A stretch of 64,000 nt of DNA from assembly GCF_002575655.3 (NCBI RefSeq), contig NC_053037.3:571370880-571434879 (forward strand), read 5' to 3'. The stretch is from Aegilops tauschii subsp. strangulata. Lineage: Eukaryota; Streptophyta; Magnoliopsida; Poales; Poaceae. Under the pieces are notes generated by a model that was not told where the DNA came from, made no database searches, and saw nothing but the letters and a program-made list of their open reading frames with translations. Below, in pieces: positions 44,663 to 55,677 of the stretch. A program made the position numbers and the translations under genes. The stretch's first letter is position 1; the number at the start of each line of letters is the position of its first letter.

Positions 44663-47600
44663 ATGAGTGATCGTGCGTGGATGTACACCGGTCACACTGG
44701 TCAGAACAAATGGAGCACTGAATGGTTCACAAAAACCAAGGGGTTTGTGCGAGCCGCATTTGCAAATGGCCAGAGGAAAACCTGGTGCCCCTGTTTACGG
44801 TGCGGCAATTGGGAAAAGAGGACAGAGGCTGAAATGGGCAAACACCTGCAGAAGAGTGGTTTTACGCCCGATTATACGGTGTGGACATTTCATGGTGAGT
44901 CTGCCCAACGTGACCGAGCTGAGGTGGATCGTCGTCGCACCGACGAGCATGGTACCGGTATGGAAAACATGGTGCAAGACTTTGATGATGCTCGGGATTC
45001 GGACGAGGAGATGGAGGAATCTGCAAAGGCCTTCAATGAAATGTTGGAGTCTGCAAAACGTCCGCTCCATGAGCACACTGAGCTTTGTCAGTTGGATGCC
45101 ATCTCACAAGTAATGGCTCTGAAGGCTCAGTTCAACTTGGGCAGAGAATGCTATGATGCAATGATGACAGTATTTGGACGCTTTCTACCCAAAGGCCATG
45201 TAATGCCTGCAAACCTGTACCAGTCGGACAAAATCCTCCGTGCACTGAAGATGCCCTATGATAAGATACATGCCTATGAGAAAGGATGTGTCTTGTTTAG
45301 GCTTGACTATGCGGACTTGAACTGTTGTCCCATTTGCAAGTCTTCCAGGTATGTTGTGGTAGACAACGGTATGGGTGAGAAGACACAGACCAAAATCCCC
45401 GTTAGTGTTCTTCGGTATATGCCAATCGTACCAAGACTTCAACGTCTTTTCATGGTCGAAGAGACGGCCAGACAGATGACATGGCACAAAACGGGCAAAA
45501 GAACCGAACTAGATGCAGATGGGAATCTGATGATTGTACACACATCGGATGGTGTTGCGTGGAAAAAATTTGATGAATTACATGGTGACAAAGCGGCAGA
45601 TCCGAGGCATCCTCGAGTCGGCATCAGCACGGATGGGTTCAGTGTGTTTGGTATGACGGCAGCCCAATACAGTTGTTGGCCCGTATTTGTCTTTCCACTC
45701 AATCTCCCCCCCCCCGGACAGATTATGCAAAGAAAGAACATTTTCCTGACGTTGATAATTCCAGGGCCCAACTATCCGGGGAAAAATATGAATGTGTACA
45801 TGCAACCGCTTAAGGACGAATTGCAAGAAGCCTGGGATAATGGGTTCAAGACATATGATGCCTATAGCAAACGGAACTTCATAATGTGTGTCTGGTACAT
45901 GTACTCGACGCATGACTTGCCGGCGTATGCGCTATTCGTTGGCTGGTGTGTGCATGGAAGGTTCCCGTGCCCCACATGCAAGGGAGCTCTTGAGTTTCGT
46001 TGGCTTCAGGCCGGTCGCAAGTTTTCTTGCTTCGACATGCATAGAGAGTTCCTGAATCCTCGCCATAAGTTCAGGAAAGACAAGAAGAACTTCATCAGAG
46101 GTAGAGTTGTCAAAAACTCTGCACCACATGCATTGACAGGCCAACAGACCCTGGATCAGTTAAACGCTCTCGAGCCAGATCCCGAGCGTCCAGGGTACTT
46201 CAAGGGGTATAATTCTAAGCACGCCTGGACTCACAAAACATGCTTATGGGATCTGCCTTACTTCAAAGACCTCCTTTGCCCACACAACATCGACGTGATG
46301 CACACTGAGAAGAATATCGCCGAGGCACTTTTTGGTACATTGTTCGGCATAGATGGGAAGTCAAAGGATAATACTAAGGCTAGAGTCGATCTGGAGGCGC
46401 TATGTGATAGGCCGTTACAAAACATGAAAGAACCGAAAGGAAAGCAGAACTGGACGAAGCCAAAGGCATGGTTCAATCTTGGAAGGCCGGCTATGAGGGA
46501 AATTATCTTGTGGGTGAAAATGCAGTTGATGTTCCCCGATGGGTATGCAGCGAATCTACAGAGGGGAGCCAGTCTTGATAAATTGAAGATATTTGGTCTC
46601 AAGAGTCATGATTGGCACATATGGATTGAGCGGGTAATGCCGGTGATGTTGCGTGGCTTCATCCCTGAGGATGAATGGCTAGTACTGGCAGAACTCAGCT
46701 ATTTCTTCCGTGTTCTTTGTGCGAAAGAACTATCGCCTAGCGTGCTAGAAGAAATGGAAGAGTTGGCGCCGGAGTTGATCTGCAAGTTAGAGAAGATCTT
46801 TCCACCGGGCTTCTTTAATCCAATGCAACATTTGATTTTGCATCTCCCGACCGAGGCAAGATTGGGGGGGCCCGTGCAAAATCGTTGGTGCTACCCAACT
46901 GAGAGGATGTAGAAGACGCTTCGACAAAAATGTAAAAATAAACATAGAATTGAAGCATCGATGGCTGAGGCATTCATCACTGAGGAGGCGGCAAACTTCG
47001 TGACAGCACACTACGAAGCCAAAAATCGTCATTTGCATAATCCGAAGCCTCGGTACAATGCTGACGACCCTAAAAAGGGTGGATCCAACCTCAGCCTATT
47101 CAAAGGGAATCTCGCACCAGCCAGTGTTTCAAATCCAGTATCTTTGGATAACGAACAATGGCGGACCATTTCGTTGTATATCTTCAACAACCTGATAGAA
47201 GTGCGGCCGTACATCGAGTAAGTTCTCGGTACATAGTTTCGCAACTTCTATTTCCTTTGAACTGCTCTTATTCCTGGATATTTCATACAGTCGATACGTC
47301 GCCTTATTCTCGTATGGAGCGGTGATCCAAAAGGATTCTGTCGAAGAGTATGAGCTTCTCGCAAAGCAAGGTGGCGGCTATCCCGGTTTCATCTCTTGGT
47401 TCAAGCAAACGGTAATTTCTATTAGACTTGTAGGCTAATTTGTAGGCGGCTATCCCAGTTTCATTTGCTAATTTGTGCGTAATGCAACAATCCTTTCATA
47501 TTAAACTTGTAGGCTAATTCAGAGTCTATGGACGCCGAATTGAGACAAGTCGCTAATGGTTTTGACTATAAGGTCCGTTCATTTGACAAATACGACATCA

Positions 47601-48328
47601 ACGGGTATCGCTTTCGTACCTATGGCAAAGAGCTATCTATGGCCGACCGAAAGTCTACAAATTGTTGTGTATCTGCTATCGGCGAAGGAGGTACCGAGTA
47701 TTATGGGAGAGTTGAAGCAATTTATGAACTTCTATTCTATGGTGAAAACCCACCGAATGTCGTAGTCTTCAAATGTTATTGGTTTCAGCCGAAGGAGACT
47801 AGAAGAACTCATGAACATATAGGGCTAGTTGAAATCAACCAAAGCACCCATTTAGATGTTCCTGATGTCTATATTACGGCTCAACAGGCGACCCAAGTAT
47901 TCTATCTACCGTGGGCCTGCCAAACTAATCCAAATCTGAAAGGTTGGGATGTCGTTTATGAAGTGCCGCCACATGCTAGACTATCTCCCCCAAAGGAAGA
48001 GGATTATGAACCTCACATTAACCCAGACACATATGAAGGAGAATTCTTCCAAGAGACACGTCTTTCCAAAAAGCGTTTCAAGAACCGCTATACTTCACCC
48101 CAAAACATTGAAGTAGACAGTGACAGTGAATCCGACATCACCCCAGAGGAGGAACAAGAAGAGCCGGAACAAGAAGAGGTTACTGCTGCGGATGACCTGT
48201 CATTGCTTGACCGATTACGTCAAGGTGGCCTTGCACATGTTGATGCCACTGAACCCTATGAGCCCGTCATTGATTATAGTGATGATGATGATTATGCATT
48301 TATTGATGATACTGATCGAGATTATTAG
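44663..48328 (+). pseudogene. TNP2-type CACTA transposase gene, three exons, one premature stop
   Basis: I read three exons: 44663-47217, 47291-47411 and 47513-48328, with GT-AG introns and consistent phase, about 1,163 codons. The start MSDRAWMYTGHTGQNKWSTE is chosen because this begins the transposase-associated N-terminal domain (zinc-binding CPCLRCGN at about residue 47). The catalytic transposase domain follows (residues about 260-580: DELHGDKAADPRHPRVGIST, CWPVFVFPLNLPPPG, YNSKHAWTHKTCLWDLPYF, NIDVMHTEKNIAEALFGTL), then a DUF4218-like part (PPGFFNPMQHLILHLPTEA). Exon 3 holds a DUF4216-like part (KYDINGYRFRTYGKEL, FYGENPPNVVVFKCYWF) and an acidic tail. The only lesion I see is TAG at 46910 after YPTERM, with the frame open again as KTLRQKCKNKHRIEASMAEA. 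The protein would cut and join the element ends in the nucleus. Confidence 0.9.
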
Positions 48329-48465
48329 TAGTGTCAGGTATTAGATTTTTTAATGTTGTACTTGATGATGATACACTTAAGTGATACACATATTATTATT
48401 CATGTCGGTCTTTTTTTTATGTTGTACTAATTTCGTTTACTGTTTGTCATGGCAGGTGTTGAAAG

Positions 48466-50924
48466 ATGGTGGGCGCTGGTCGGGAGCGCGCCAAGGCTCC
48501 TTCCTCGGCGCGTGGTCTGAGGTCTTCGATTCCAGACGTACCTCTTCGCCGAGCGTTGCTGGACAGTATGTCCACACCGCCGGGCCCTTCTTCGTCCACC
48601 GCGGTGCCCAGCAGGGGACGAGGTAGGAAGAGAGGAGGTGGGGCACGTGGTCGCGGGAGAGGAGGTAGGGTGACTGCTAGGGCGCCTTCCTCGCCGCCAC
48701 CCCCAGCTGTTTCACCCGAGCACGTGACTGCTAGGGTGGACTCGTCCGAGGAGGAGGCTACACGGACTCCGGTCCACGAGCCTCCGGTCCACGGGTCTTG
48801 GGCCCACGAGCCTCGGGTCGACTGGCCTTCGGCCCACGAGAGTTCGGCCCACGAGACCCCGGAGGAGCACACGTCCGGATGGGGTACCTGGCCGGATCAG
48901 CCCGAGGAGCCGAGTGGCCATGCTGATGATGGCGGGGAGCCGACTGATCTTGAGGAGGAGGGTGGCACCGTCTACCAGCGTGGTGCTACACGGCTCCCGT
49001 CCGTGCCGGCGACCCGCGAGCAGAGGTGGTTGATCTTCCCTGATGGGGAGAGGTACGTAAGTGCATTTAAAATTTTTGTACCTTCTGCATTCACGTTTCT
49101 TCAAATAACTAATGCGTTGGCCTTGTCATGCTGCAGGGGTTGGGACCACCATCATAGTGTTCGCCGGCCCAACTCCGTCCTTGGAGTTCTTTGCCGGCAA
49201 AACTTCCCGGGGTTTGTCACGTTGCCTGGTGAGGGTCGGCTTCCAGAGCTTGGGTTGAGCTGGGAGCACTGCGTGGCTGCCCCGGCCCCGCCGAATGTCA
49301 TTATCGACGGTGTCGTGTGCGACACGAGGGCAGACATGGTGATCAGGACGTTCTGGGTAATTTCTCCTTTACACATTTCAAAATCTTCAACTAGCTAGTT
49401 ATTAATTGTACTAATCAATATTTTCTCATTTGATTGCAGACATTCTACAGGTGTGAGGAGGGATACGAGGAGGACTGCGCAAATGTTATCGAGAACGTCT
49501 GCAAGCGCCTACTCCAGAACTTACGGCACGAGGCTCGGGTGCAGGCTGTTCGAGACTACTACGCCTTGCGTGGTATCAAGAAGACCAAGCCGGCGTGCCG
49601 CGATAAGTTCCTGAGTAAGGAGCAGTACATGAAGGTAATTCTTAAGGCCTTCTACTTAAGTTCCTTCATTTAGGAATTCTTAGCCGTAGCGCTCAAGTTT
49701 CTATTTGCTAACTTAGGCGCCTCCGAGATGGTGTGCGGATCGGATGGATTGTTGGGAGGTGTTGGTCGATGAGTGGTGCTCACAAGAATGGCTAGCCCTC
49801 CACAACCAGGCCAAGGACAAACGTGCCCAAATGGAAGGTGTGCCACACCATCAAGGAAGCTCCAACTTATATCAGTTCGGGCGCAACTGGGTATGTGGTT
49901 TGCTTCATGATTCATGCAATTCATTCATCATGCTAGCTTGAGCCCTTTAATTACTAACTTTCATTGCTTCTCTCTTTCAGGCACGCCACAATAAGGCGGA
50001 TAAGGTGCCAGAGGTGTACGACCTGTATGCCATGGCCCACACTGGCTCTTACAAGAAAGTCAAGGCTTTCTCTCAGTCTGACCTCGATGATGCAAACAAC
50101 TTCACCAACATCTCCTCCCACAACAAGCTCGTGAGATATAGAGATGAGGGGAAGGCGAGGAAAGGGGAGGACTTTAACCCGAGCCAGGGTCCCATTGATC
50201 CAGAGCTGGTGATGATATCTGGTGGCGGGAGGTCCCATGGCTCCATAGCCATTGGAGATGGACTTATCCGTTGTCCTAGCACTCTCCCAGAGATCAAGGC
50301 GCGCCAGTCGAGCTCCGCTCCTGAGATAAGGCCTCGTGAACGGCCAGTGCAACTCGCCATCAAGGTTAGTGATACGTACTCAGTTATCTTTCTCCATTAC
50401 ATTGTGTGCGCTTCCATCAATGATTACAAATGGTCATGTGAGTGGTGTTGCAGGCTGCTATACAGACTGAGAGAGATAGAACGGAGAAACTTCTGGCGGA
50501 GGCGGCGGAGAGGCAGCGGGAGATGGAGGAGAGGACGAGAAAGATGATGGAGGAGGAGAGGGCACGGAATGACATGCAGGCAAGGGCCATGTACGAGCTC
50601 CTTGTGGTAAGTTTCTTCTGCAGATTACTTGCTAGTCTTAACATTTGAGTCTCATTACTAACTAGTATGACTCTGTTCTGAAAACCAAATGTGCAGTCTG
50701 TGTGCGAGAAGTCCGGTCAGCCCGCTCCGCCGATGCCAGTGATTGCTCCTGGGAGCACGGTGAGTTTAGTTTGAATGGACATTAGTTGGTAGTCTCAACA
50801 TTTGAGTGTTGTAATGCTAACGAGACATTGGAAATGATCTTTGTTGCAGCTTAACTCCAGAAACGCATCGCACGATCCTTCTCCAGGTAGCGGCACTAGC
50901 CACCCCGGTCCTACACCTCCCTGA
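48466..50924 (+). CDS. TNPA-type second gene of the CACTA element, eight exons, intact frame
   Basis: Exons as I read them: 48466-49052, 49137-49356, 49440-49634, 49717-49890, 49981-50364, 50454-50606, 50697-50759 and 50850-50924. All introns are GT-AG and the summed frame is 616 codons ending in TGA. The N-terminus (MVGAGRERAKAPSSARG) is basic and GC-rich with HEPPVHGSWAHEPRVD repeats. The middle has the plant transposase (Ptta/En/Spm, Transposase_24-like) region: RGWDHHHSVRRPNSVLG (across the first junction at R), NFPGFVTLPGEGRLP, WADRM-like WCADRMDCWEVLVDEWC, and ARHNKADKVPEVYDLYAMAHTG. Exon 6 is a coiled coil (ERDRTEKLLAEAAERQREME). In En/Spm the equivalent protein binds subterminal repeats and aids transposition. 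It starts 138 bases after the TNP2 stop in the same direction. Confidence 0.87.
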
Positions 50925-50989
50925 TCACGGTAAGTTTCTCTAGTGTTTTGCTTAACAAATGCATAAAGACCTAGACTTAGCTTTATTTC

Positions 50990-51735
50990 CTCCAATATGC
51001 TTACCATAATGACCTAGAGTTAGCTTATTTTCCTCCAAAATGACCCATTTTACCTAGGTTAGCTTATAAATGATGCAGTTCATCCAAGTTAGCTCAAAAA
51101 TGACCCATTTCACCTATATTAGCTCCTAAATGATCCATTTTACCTACGTTAGCTTTAAAATGGCCCATTTCACCTACGTTAACTCCAAAATGACCCATCT
51201 TACCTAGGTTATCTCATAAACGATCCATTTCAACTAATTTAGCTCATAAACGATCCATTTGACCTAAGTGAGCAAAAAAACGATCCATTTCACCTAAATT
51301 AGCTCTTAAATGATCCATTTCACCTAAGTTAGCTAAAAAACGATCCATTTCAACTAAATTAGCTAAAAAATGATCCATTTCAACAAAGTTAGCTCATAAA
51401 CGATCCATTTCAACTAAGTTAGCTCAAAAACGATCCTTTTGACCTAAGTGAGCTAAAAAAACGACCCATTTCACCTTAGTTACCTCAAAAACGATCCATT
51501 TCAACTAAGTTAGCTCAAAAACGATCCATTTCAACTAGGTTAGCTCCAAAATGACCCATTTCACCTTACTTAGCTCAAAAACGATGCCCTTCACCTTAGT
51601 TAGCTCATAAACGACCCATTTCAACTAAGTTAGCTCATAAATGATCCATTTCAACTAAGTTAGCTCATAAACAACCCATTTCAACTTAGTTAGCTCATAT
51701 ATGATCCATTTCACCTAAGTTAGCTCATAAATGAC
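50990..51735 (+). repeat. 30-base tandem array (TAGCTCATAAACGATCCATTTCAACTAAGT)-like
   Basis: About 24 imperfect copies of a unit of about 30 bases follow the TNPA-type gene. Each has TTAGCTCA, then AAACGATCCATTT or AAATGACCCATTT, then CAACTAAG or CACCTAAG. Units are contiguous with no unique spacers. Variants of the middle alternate along the array. Confidence 0.92.
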
Positions 51736-51739
51736 ATAT

Positions 51740-51792
51740 ACTTCTTGTTCTAGTCTTCTTCTTGTTCTAGTCTTCTTCTTGTTCTAGTCACC
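51740..51792 (+). repeat. CTTCTTGTTCTAGT triplet
   Basis: Three near-identical units of about 20 bases containing CTTCTTGTTCTAGT stand directly after the 30-base array. Confidence 0.85.
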
Positions 51793-52134
51793 TATTTCTA
51801 ACTTTCTTATTTACCATTTTGCAGTTTTCATTCACTTGATGGAAGCTAGCTTGCTATGATGGAGTGCTTGCTTTTCCTTTGATGAAACTTTGCATTGTAT
51901 CTAGCTTGCTATCTTCATGACACTTTGCATTGTAATATATATATGGATGGAACAATGTGTATGGATGGAACTTCCTTATGTATGAACAATGTGTATGGAT
52001 GAAACTGATGTGATATGTGATATGAAACTTATGTGCTAGATATGTGTTGGATATGTGCTGGATATGAAACTTATATATGTGATATGTGCTGCAAATTGTG
52101 GGATTTAATAAAAAACAGAAAAAACAGACAATAT
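51793..52134 (+). other. CACTA 3' region without genes
   Basis: This is AT-rich sequence with repeated ATGGATGGAAC and GATATGTGCTGGATATG words at 51940-52100. I see no gene in it. A transcript end for the upstream gene could lie here, but no signal is certain. Confidence 0.5.
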
Positions 52135-52670
52135 GCAGGCTCTTTGCCGTCTGCCACCGACGGCAAAGAGCTCTTTGCCGTCCGCCGCGGACGGCAAAGA
52201 AGCCACGTGGCAGCCAACTGTGCTTCCTGGGAGCTGACCCATTTGGTCAGTTTGCCTACAGTGGCAGACGGCAAAGACTTTGCCGTCCGTGGCAGACGGC
52301 AAAGAACCTGCAGTTTGCCTACAGTGGCAGACGGCAAAGAACCTGGCATCTAGTGACGTGTAGATGACATCATAAGGCGGACGGCAAAGACCAAAGGCTC
52401 TTTGCCGTCCGTGGCGGACGGCAAAGGTCTACCGCTAGCCACTTAACGGACTGACAGCGCAAATATTGCCGTCCGCCCTCTTTGCCGTCCGCCGCAGACG
52501 GCAAAGAGCCTTTGCCGTCCGCCGCCAGGAAGCAGACGGCAAAGAAGCTGTTTACCGTAGCCTTTTTTGCCGGAGCCTTTTGCCGTCCGCGGCTGACGGC
52601 AAAGGTCTTTGCCGTCCGCCTTTCGAGCCTTTGCCGTCCGCCATGGCAGACGGCAAAGTAGCTGTTTCCT
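52135..52670. repeat. CACTA right subterminal repeats (TTTGCCGTC)
   Basis: More than twenty direct and inverted copies of TTTGCCGTC and GACGGCAAAG, many paired as palindromes, mirror the left subterminal region. Confidence 0.9.
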
Positions 52671-52676
52671 GTAGTG
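52652..52676 (-). repeat. CACTA right terminal inverted repeat
   Basis: The end GTTTCCTGTAGTG gives CACTACAGGAAAC when complemented, matching the left end with three differences in 25. CAT follows as the target repeat. Confidence 0.92.
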
Positions 52677-52679
52677 CAT

Positions 52680-53769
52680 CCTATTTCTTCTAACTACCTT
52701 TTTCTTTCTTATGTTCCCTCCACAGGTGACTCAGGGGTTGGTTATCTCACGGACTCTATCGGAGTTCAGAGTTTGTACATTGATCCAAGGGCCATTCCCG
52801 TCAAAGGAGTCCCTTAACCGAGGATAGGCGACGCAGACGTGCGACAGGAGGTCCAAAATAACTTTTTGTAGACCGCACTCTATATTTCGAGCCTGTAAGG
52901 TGCCCTTTTTCCTCAGCCTTCGACCCTGGCATGTCAAATAACCGGGGTCATGGCGTTTTTATCTGTAACATAACGATCGGCATATCACTCAGGTCCCGAC
53001 GAACATAATTGGTATTTAGCATTCGCCTTTTTCTAACGAACTGAATTTTGCTTTTTTGGATGTTTTCACACCTCAGCATGACTTGCCAGGGGCTCGGGAT
53101 GAAAAAAAATGAGTTGCCAACAAAGTCCGAACAGTTCTATAGCGTACCTCGGCGTCGCGAGTTTGGCCTTATATGCATCAGCTCCGAATCATGTCTTGGG
53201 TCAATAGTTGGGTTGCCCGGCTCCTGTGCTTGCTACCTTACGTTCCGCTCTATCGGCTAAGGTAGTAAAGGGAGAACTACTGCGATTATCCTTCTGATTC
53301 ATCTGGTCAAGCACCTCAGTAGAGAAAGCCGAAAACTGACTGTCATGATGCGGCGAGAGCTGGTCAACCACTCGATGACTTATCGGGATCTGTCGCGATT
53401 CCCTCCATATTATACGAAGGACCTTTTCTTCAGGTCACATATGCAACGCACAATATTGGAATAAGCCGCCTGCATACCAGGGGCTATATCGTAGACCCAC
53501 CATAAAACTCCTATGGCTAAGTGAAAGTGTTAACGCCCTAGATTTCCTAGTTTGCCACATTGACACCTCCTTAATGGACCAAGACGTTGGGTCAAGACTG
53601 ATCAAATGCTTTTCCGAACACCCCCGTATTTTTTACGAGGGGGCTGAAGCCGACGACTGGAAAACTTTCAGATTATACAAAAACGGCCGCACATGAGGAA
53701 TAAAAGTTTTTAGGCAAAACTAAAAAACTAGCCTTATTATAATATTCTCTTTTACAATTTTCATACAAT
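52680..53769 (+). other. Fatima-like body, non-coding part
   Basis: After the right target repeat CAT the gypsy body resumes. The 1.1 kb has no conserved coding frame; where pol would be expected there is only diverged sequence. Its right part borders the 3' end of the antisense gene. Confidence 0.65.
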
Positions 53770-55677
53770 TCACTCGAAAATTACATCTTTTGAGCATTGG
53801 CCCTCTATTAAGCGGGAACCCTCTAAGACATCCTCGAAATAGTGCTCTGGCGCGTGACGATCCTTGCCCTTGGGTGGACTCTTCGCTGCAACATCTGTGG
53901 CCTTCATCTTCGCCCAGTATGTCTTGACACGGGCAAAGGCCATCCGTCCACCTTCAATGCACGTCCATCGCTTCACAGCATCGATACGCGGCACCGCGTC
54001 AGCAAGTCACTGCACCAAACCAAAACAATTATCCGGAACTGGCTCGGTTGGCCACAGCCGGACCACGACGTCCTTCATGGCAGCACCGGACATCCTGTGA
54101 AGCTCGGCCCATTGGGTCATCTGTTCGTTTAGCAATAGCGGGCGCTTTGATGCACCGAATTGTGACCAGAAAAGCTTCTCTGTTGCATATCCTTCTTGCG
54201 CTTGGTAAAACTGCACCGCATCGGCTGCACTCTTCGGCAAGTCCAATAACACGTCTGGAGAACTCCACACTTGGTTAAGCGGGGTATAATTCGGATTGCC
54301 GAATTTAGTTTGCAATAAAAACGGCTTACCAGCCGCGATCTCCCCAGCTTGTCGGATCTCCTCCCGAGCCGCTCTAGACTCGGACCGCACTTCTTTTGCC
54401 TCTCGTAAGGCCTTATCAAGATCAGCCGCTTTTGCTTTATTATCCTTCTCGAGGAACTCGCAGCGGCTAGCGGCACCTTCGAGCTCACGCGTCATCCTGG
54501 ATATTTTCTCCTTGTCCTGACGCCGAGCAGCCTGTTCGGCCTTCAATTCGGCCGATGCCTTTTCGGCAGCCGCATTACTAAATCGGGCCTGCTCCTTGAC
54601 TCGGAATAGCTCCGCCCGAAGAATCTCAACTGCGGTAGCACCATCTAAAGTTATGCATATTTTAGCATACACTCCTTCACGTCCCGCTTATATTACAAGA
54701 AAATGCATATAATGACTGCCCCAAATACATACCTTGTGACTCGTCAAGACGCTTGTGGATAAGCGTAATGTCCTCACTCGCCACATCAAGCTTCCGCTGA
54801 AGCTCGGCGACTTCTGTAGTCCGGGCGGTCACTGAGGGGGAAATTGCATGTGTTCCAATTCAATCACGTCATTATCTGAGCATATTTCTTTTTGATCCTC
54901 TCATCGCCTCCCTTGGGAAGCCAATCCGAGTCTCAGGGGCTACTACCTATATACAGGTGCATTTTGCGAATAAAACACAGTTGAAAATATTACATCACAA
55001 ACCTCGAAGCCTCTTAGCAGGCTCGTGAAGGCTTCATGCAATCCGCTCTTCGCGGACAGAACCTTCTCAACAATCGTACCCATCAAGGTATGGTGTTCCT
55101 CTGACACGGATGCTTGTTGCAGCATGTTCGTCAATATATCCGGAGCTTCCGGATCCTTGGAAGCCGCCGTTGGAGTACGGCCTCCTTGTGAAGGAGCCCG
55201 TTCGCTCGTCCCTACAATCATCTCCCGCTGTAAACCGGATAGTCCGGGGCCTTCATTGTTGGCCCCCGGACCCTGGGCGACTGGGGTATCACCTCTGGGT
55301 GATGTCTTCTTCATCCCCCGCACTGCTTGCTAATCGGGAAAGACCCTCCGGGATGACACTTCACAGTCGTCCGCCTTATTGGGCGAGGAAATTGGTGGAG
55401 GTGTTTCCCTCTCCATCATCTCCGGAAGAAGGTCACCCGAGGAGGAGGATTGTTGAAGAGGACGGTGTGCCGGACTGCAAAATATATACTCCCAATGTTA
55501 CCTTGGTAACGGGAGAGGAATGAGATATGTTTAAGAACTCCCTTGTTCAACTTACGATTTGGCCAGAGGCTTATCCTCACTATGGAACTGTGCGACAACA
55601 TCGTCTTCCAAGCCTGGGCCGCCTGACGATGGCATCTTGCCTCGCTTGGGGGCATTTTCCTCCCAATCTTCGGAGGC
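53770..55677 (-). pseudogene. Spliced antisense gene of the Fatima-like gypsy, 3' part
   Basis: On the minus strand I read exons at about 55556-55677, 55003-55473, 54733-54831 and 53770-54644; the 5' part lies beyond the inserted element at 55678. Products in order: NAPKRGKMPSSGGPGLEDD; LLPEMMERETPPPISSPNKA and KTSPRGDTPVAQGPGANNEG; TTEVAELQRKLDVASEDITL; and a long coiled coil (LRAELFRVKEQARFSNAAAE, KISRMTRELEGAASRCEFLE) followed by PLNQVWSSPDVLLDLPKSAA and KRWTCIEGGRMAFARVKTYW. In-frame stops stand at 55330-55332 and 54007-54009. Such antisense genes between pol and the 3' LTR are known in plant gypsy elements and carry a putative gypsy-type transposase domain at the N-terminus, which would be outside the window. 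Function is unknown. The boundary of the 55003 exon is uncertain. Confidence 0.7.

Larger units (their letters stand above)
42028..52676 (+). mobile_element. Near-intact CACTA (En/Spm) DNA transposon
   Basis: The element is 10,649 bases. It starts CACTACTGGAATC and ends GTTTCCTGTAGTG; the first 25 bases and the reverse complement of the last 25 differ at only three positions. The target repeat is CAT on both sides (42025-42027 and 52677-52679). It holds TTTGCCGTC subterminal repeats at both ends, a block of simple repeats, a TNP2-type transposase gene with one stop, a second gene with an intact predicted frame, and a 30-base tandem array. It is inserted in the Fatima-like gypsy body. The family name is not assigned. 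Confidence 0.93.

Noticed and set aside
48466..50924. Multi-exon host gene
   Set aside because: Although well spliced, it lies within the CACTA ends and its product has the plant En/Spm-type transposase region.
50990..51735. CRISPR-like regular array
   Set aside because: Units of 30 bases are contiguous without unique spacers, the DNA is plant nuclear, and the array lies inside a DNA transposon.
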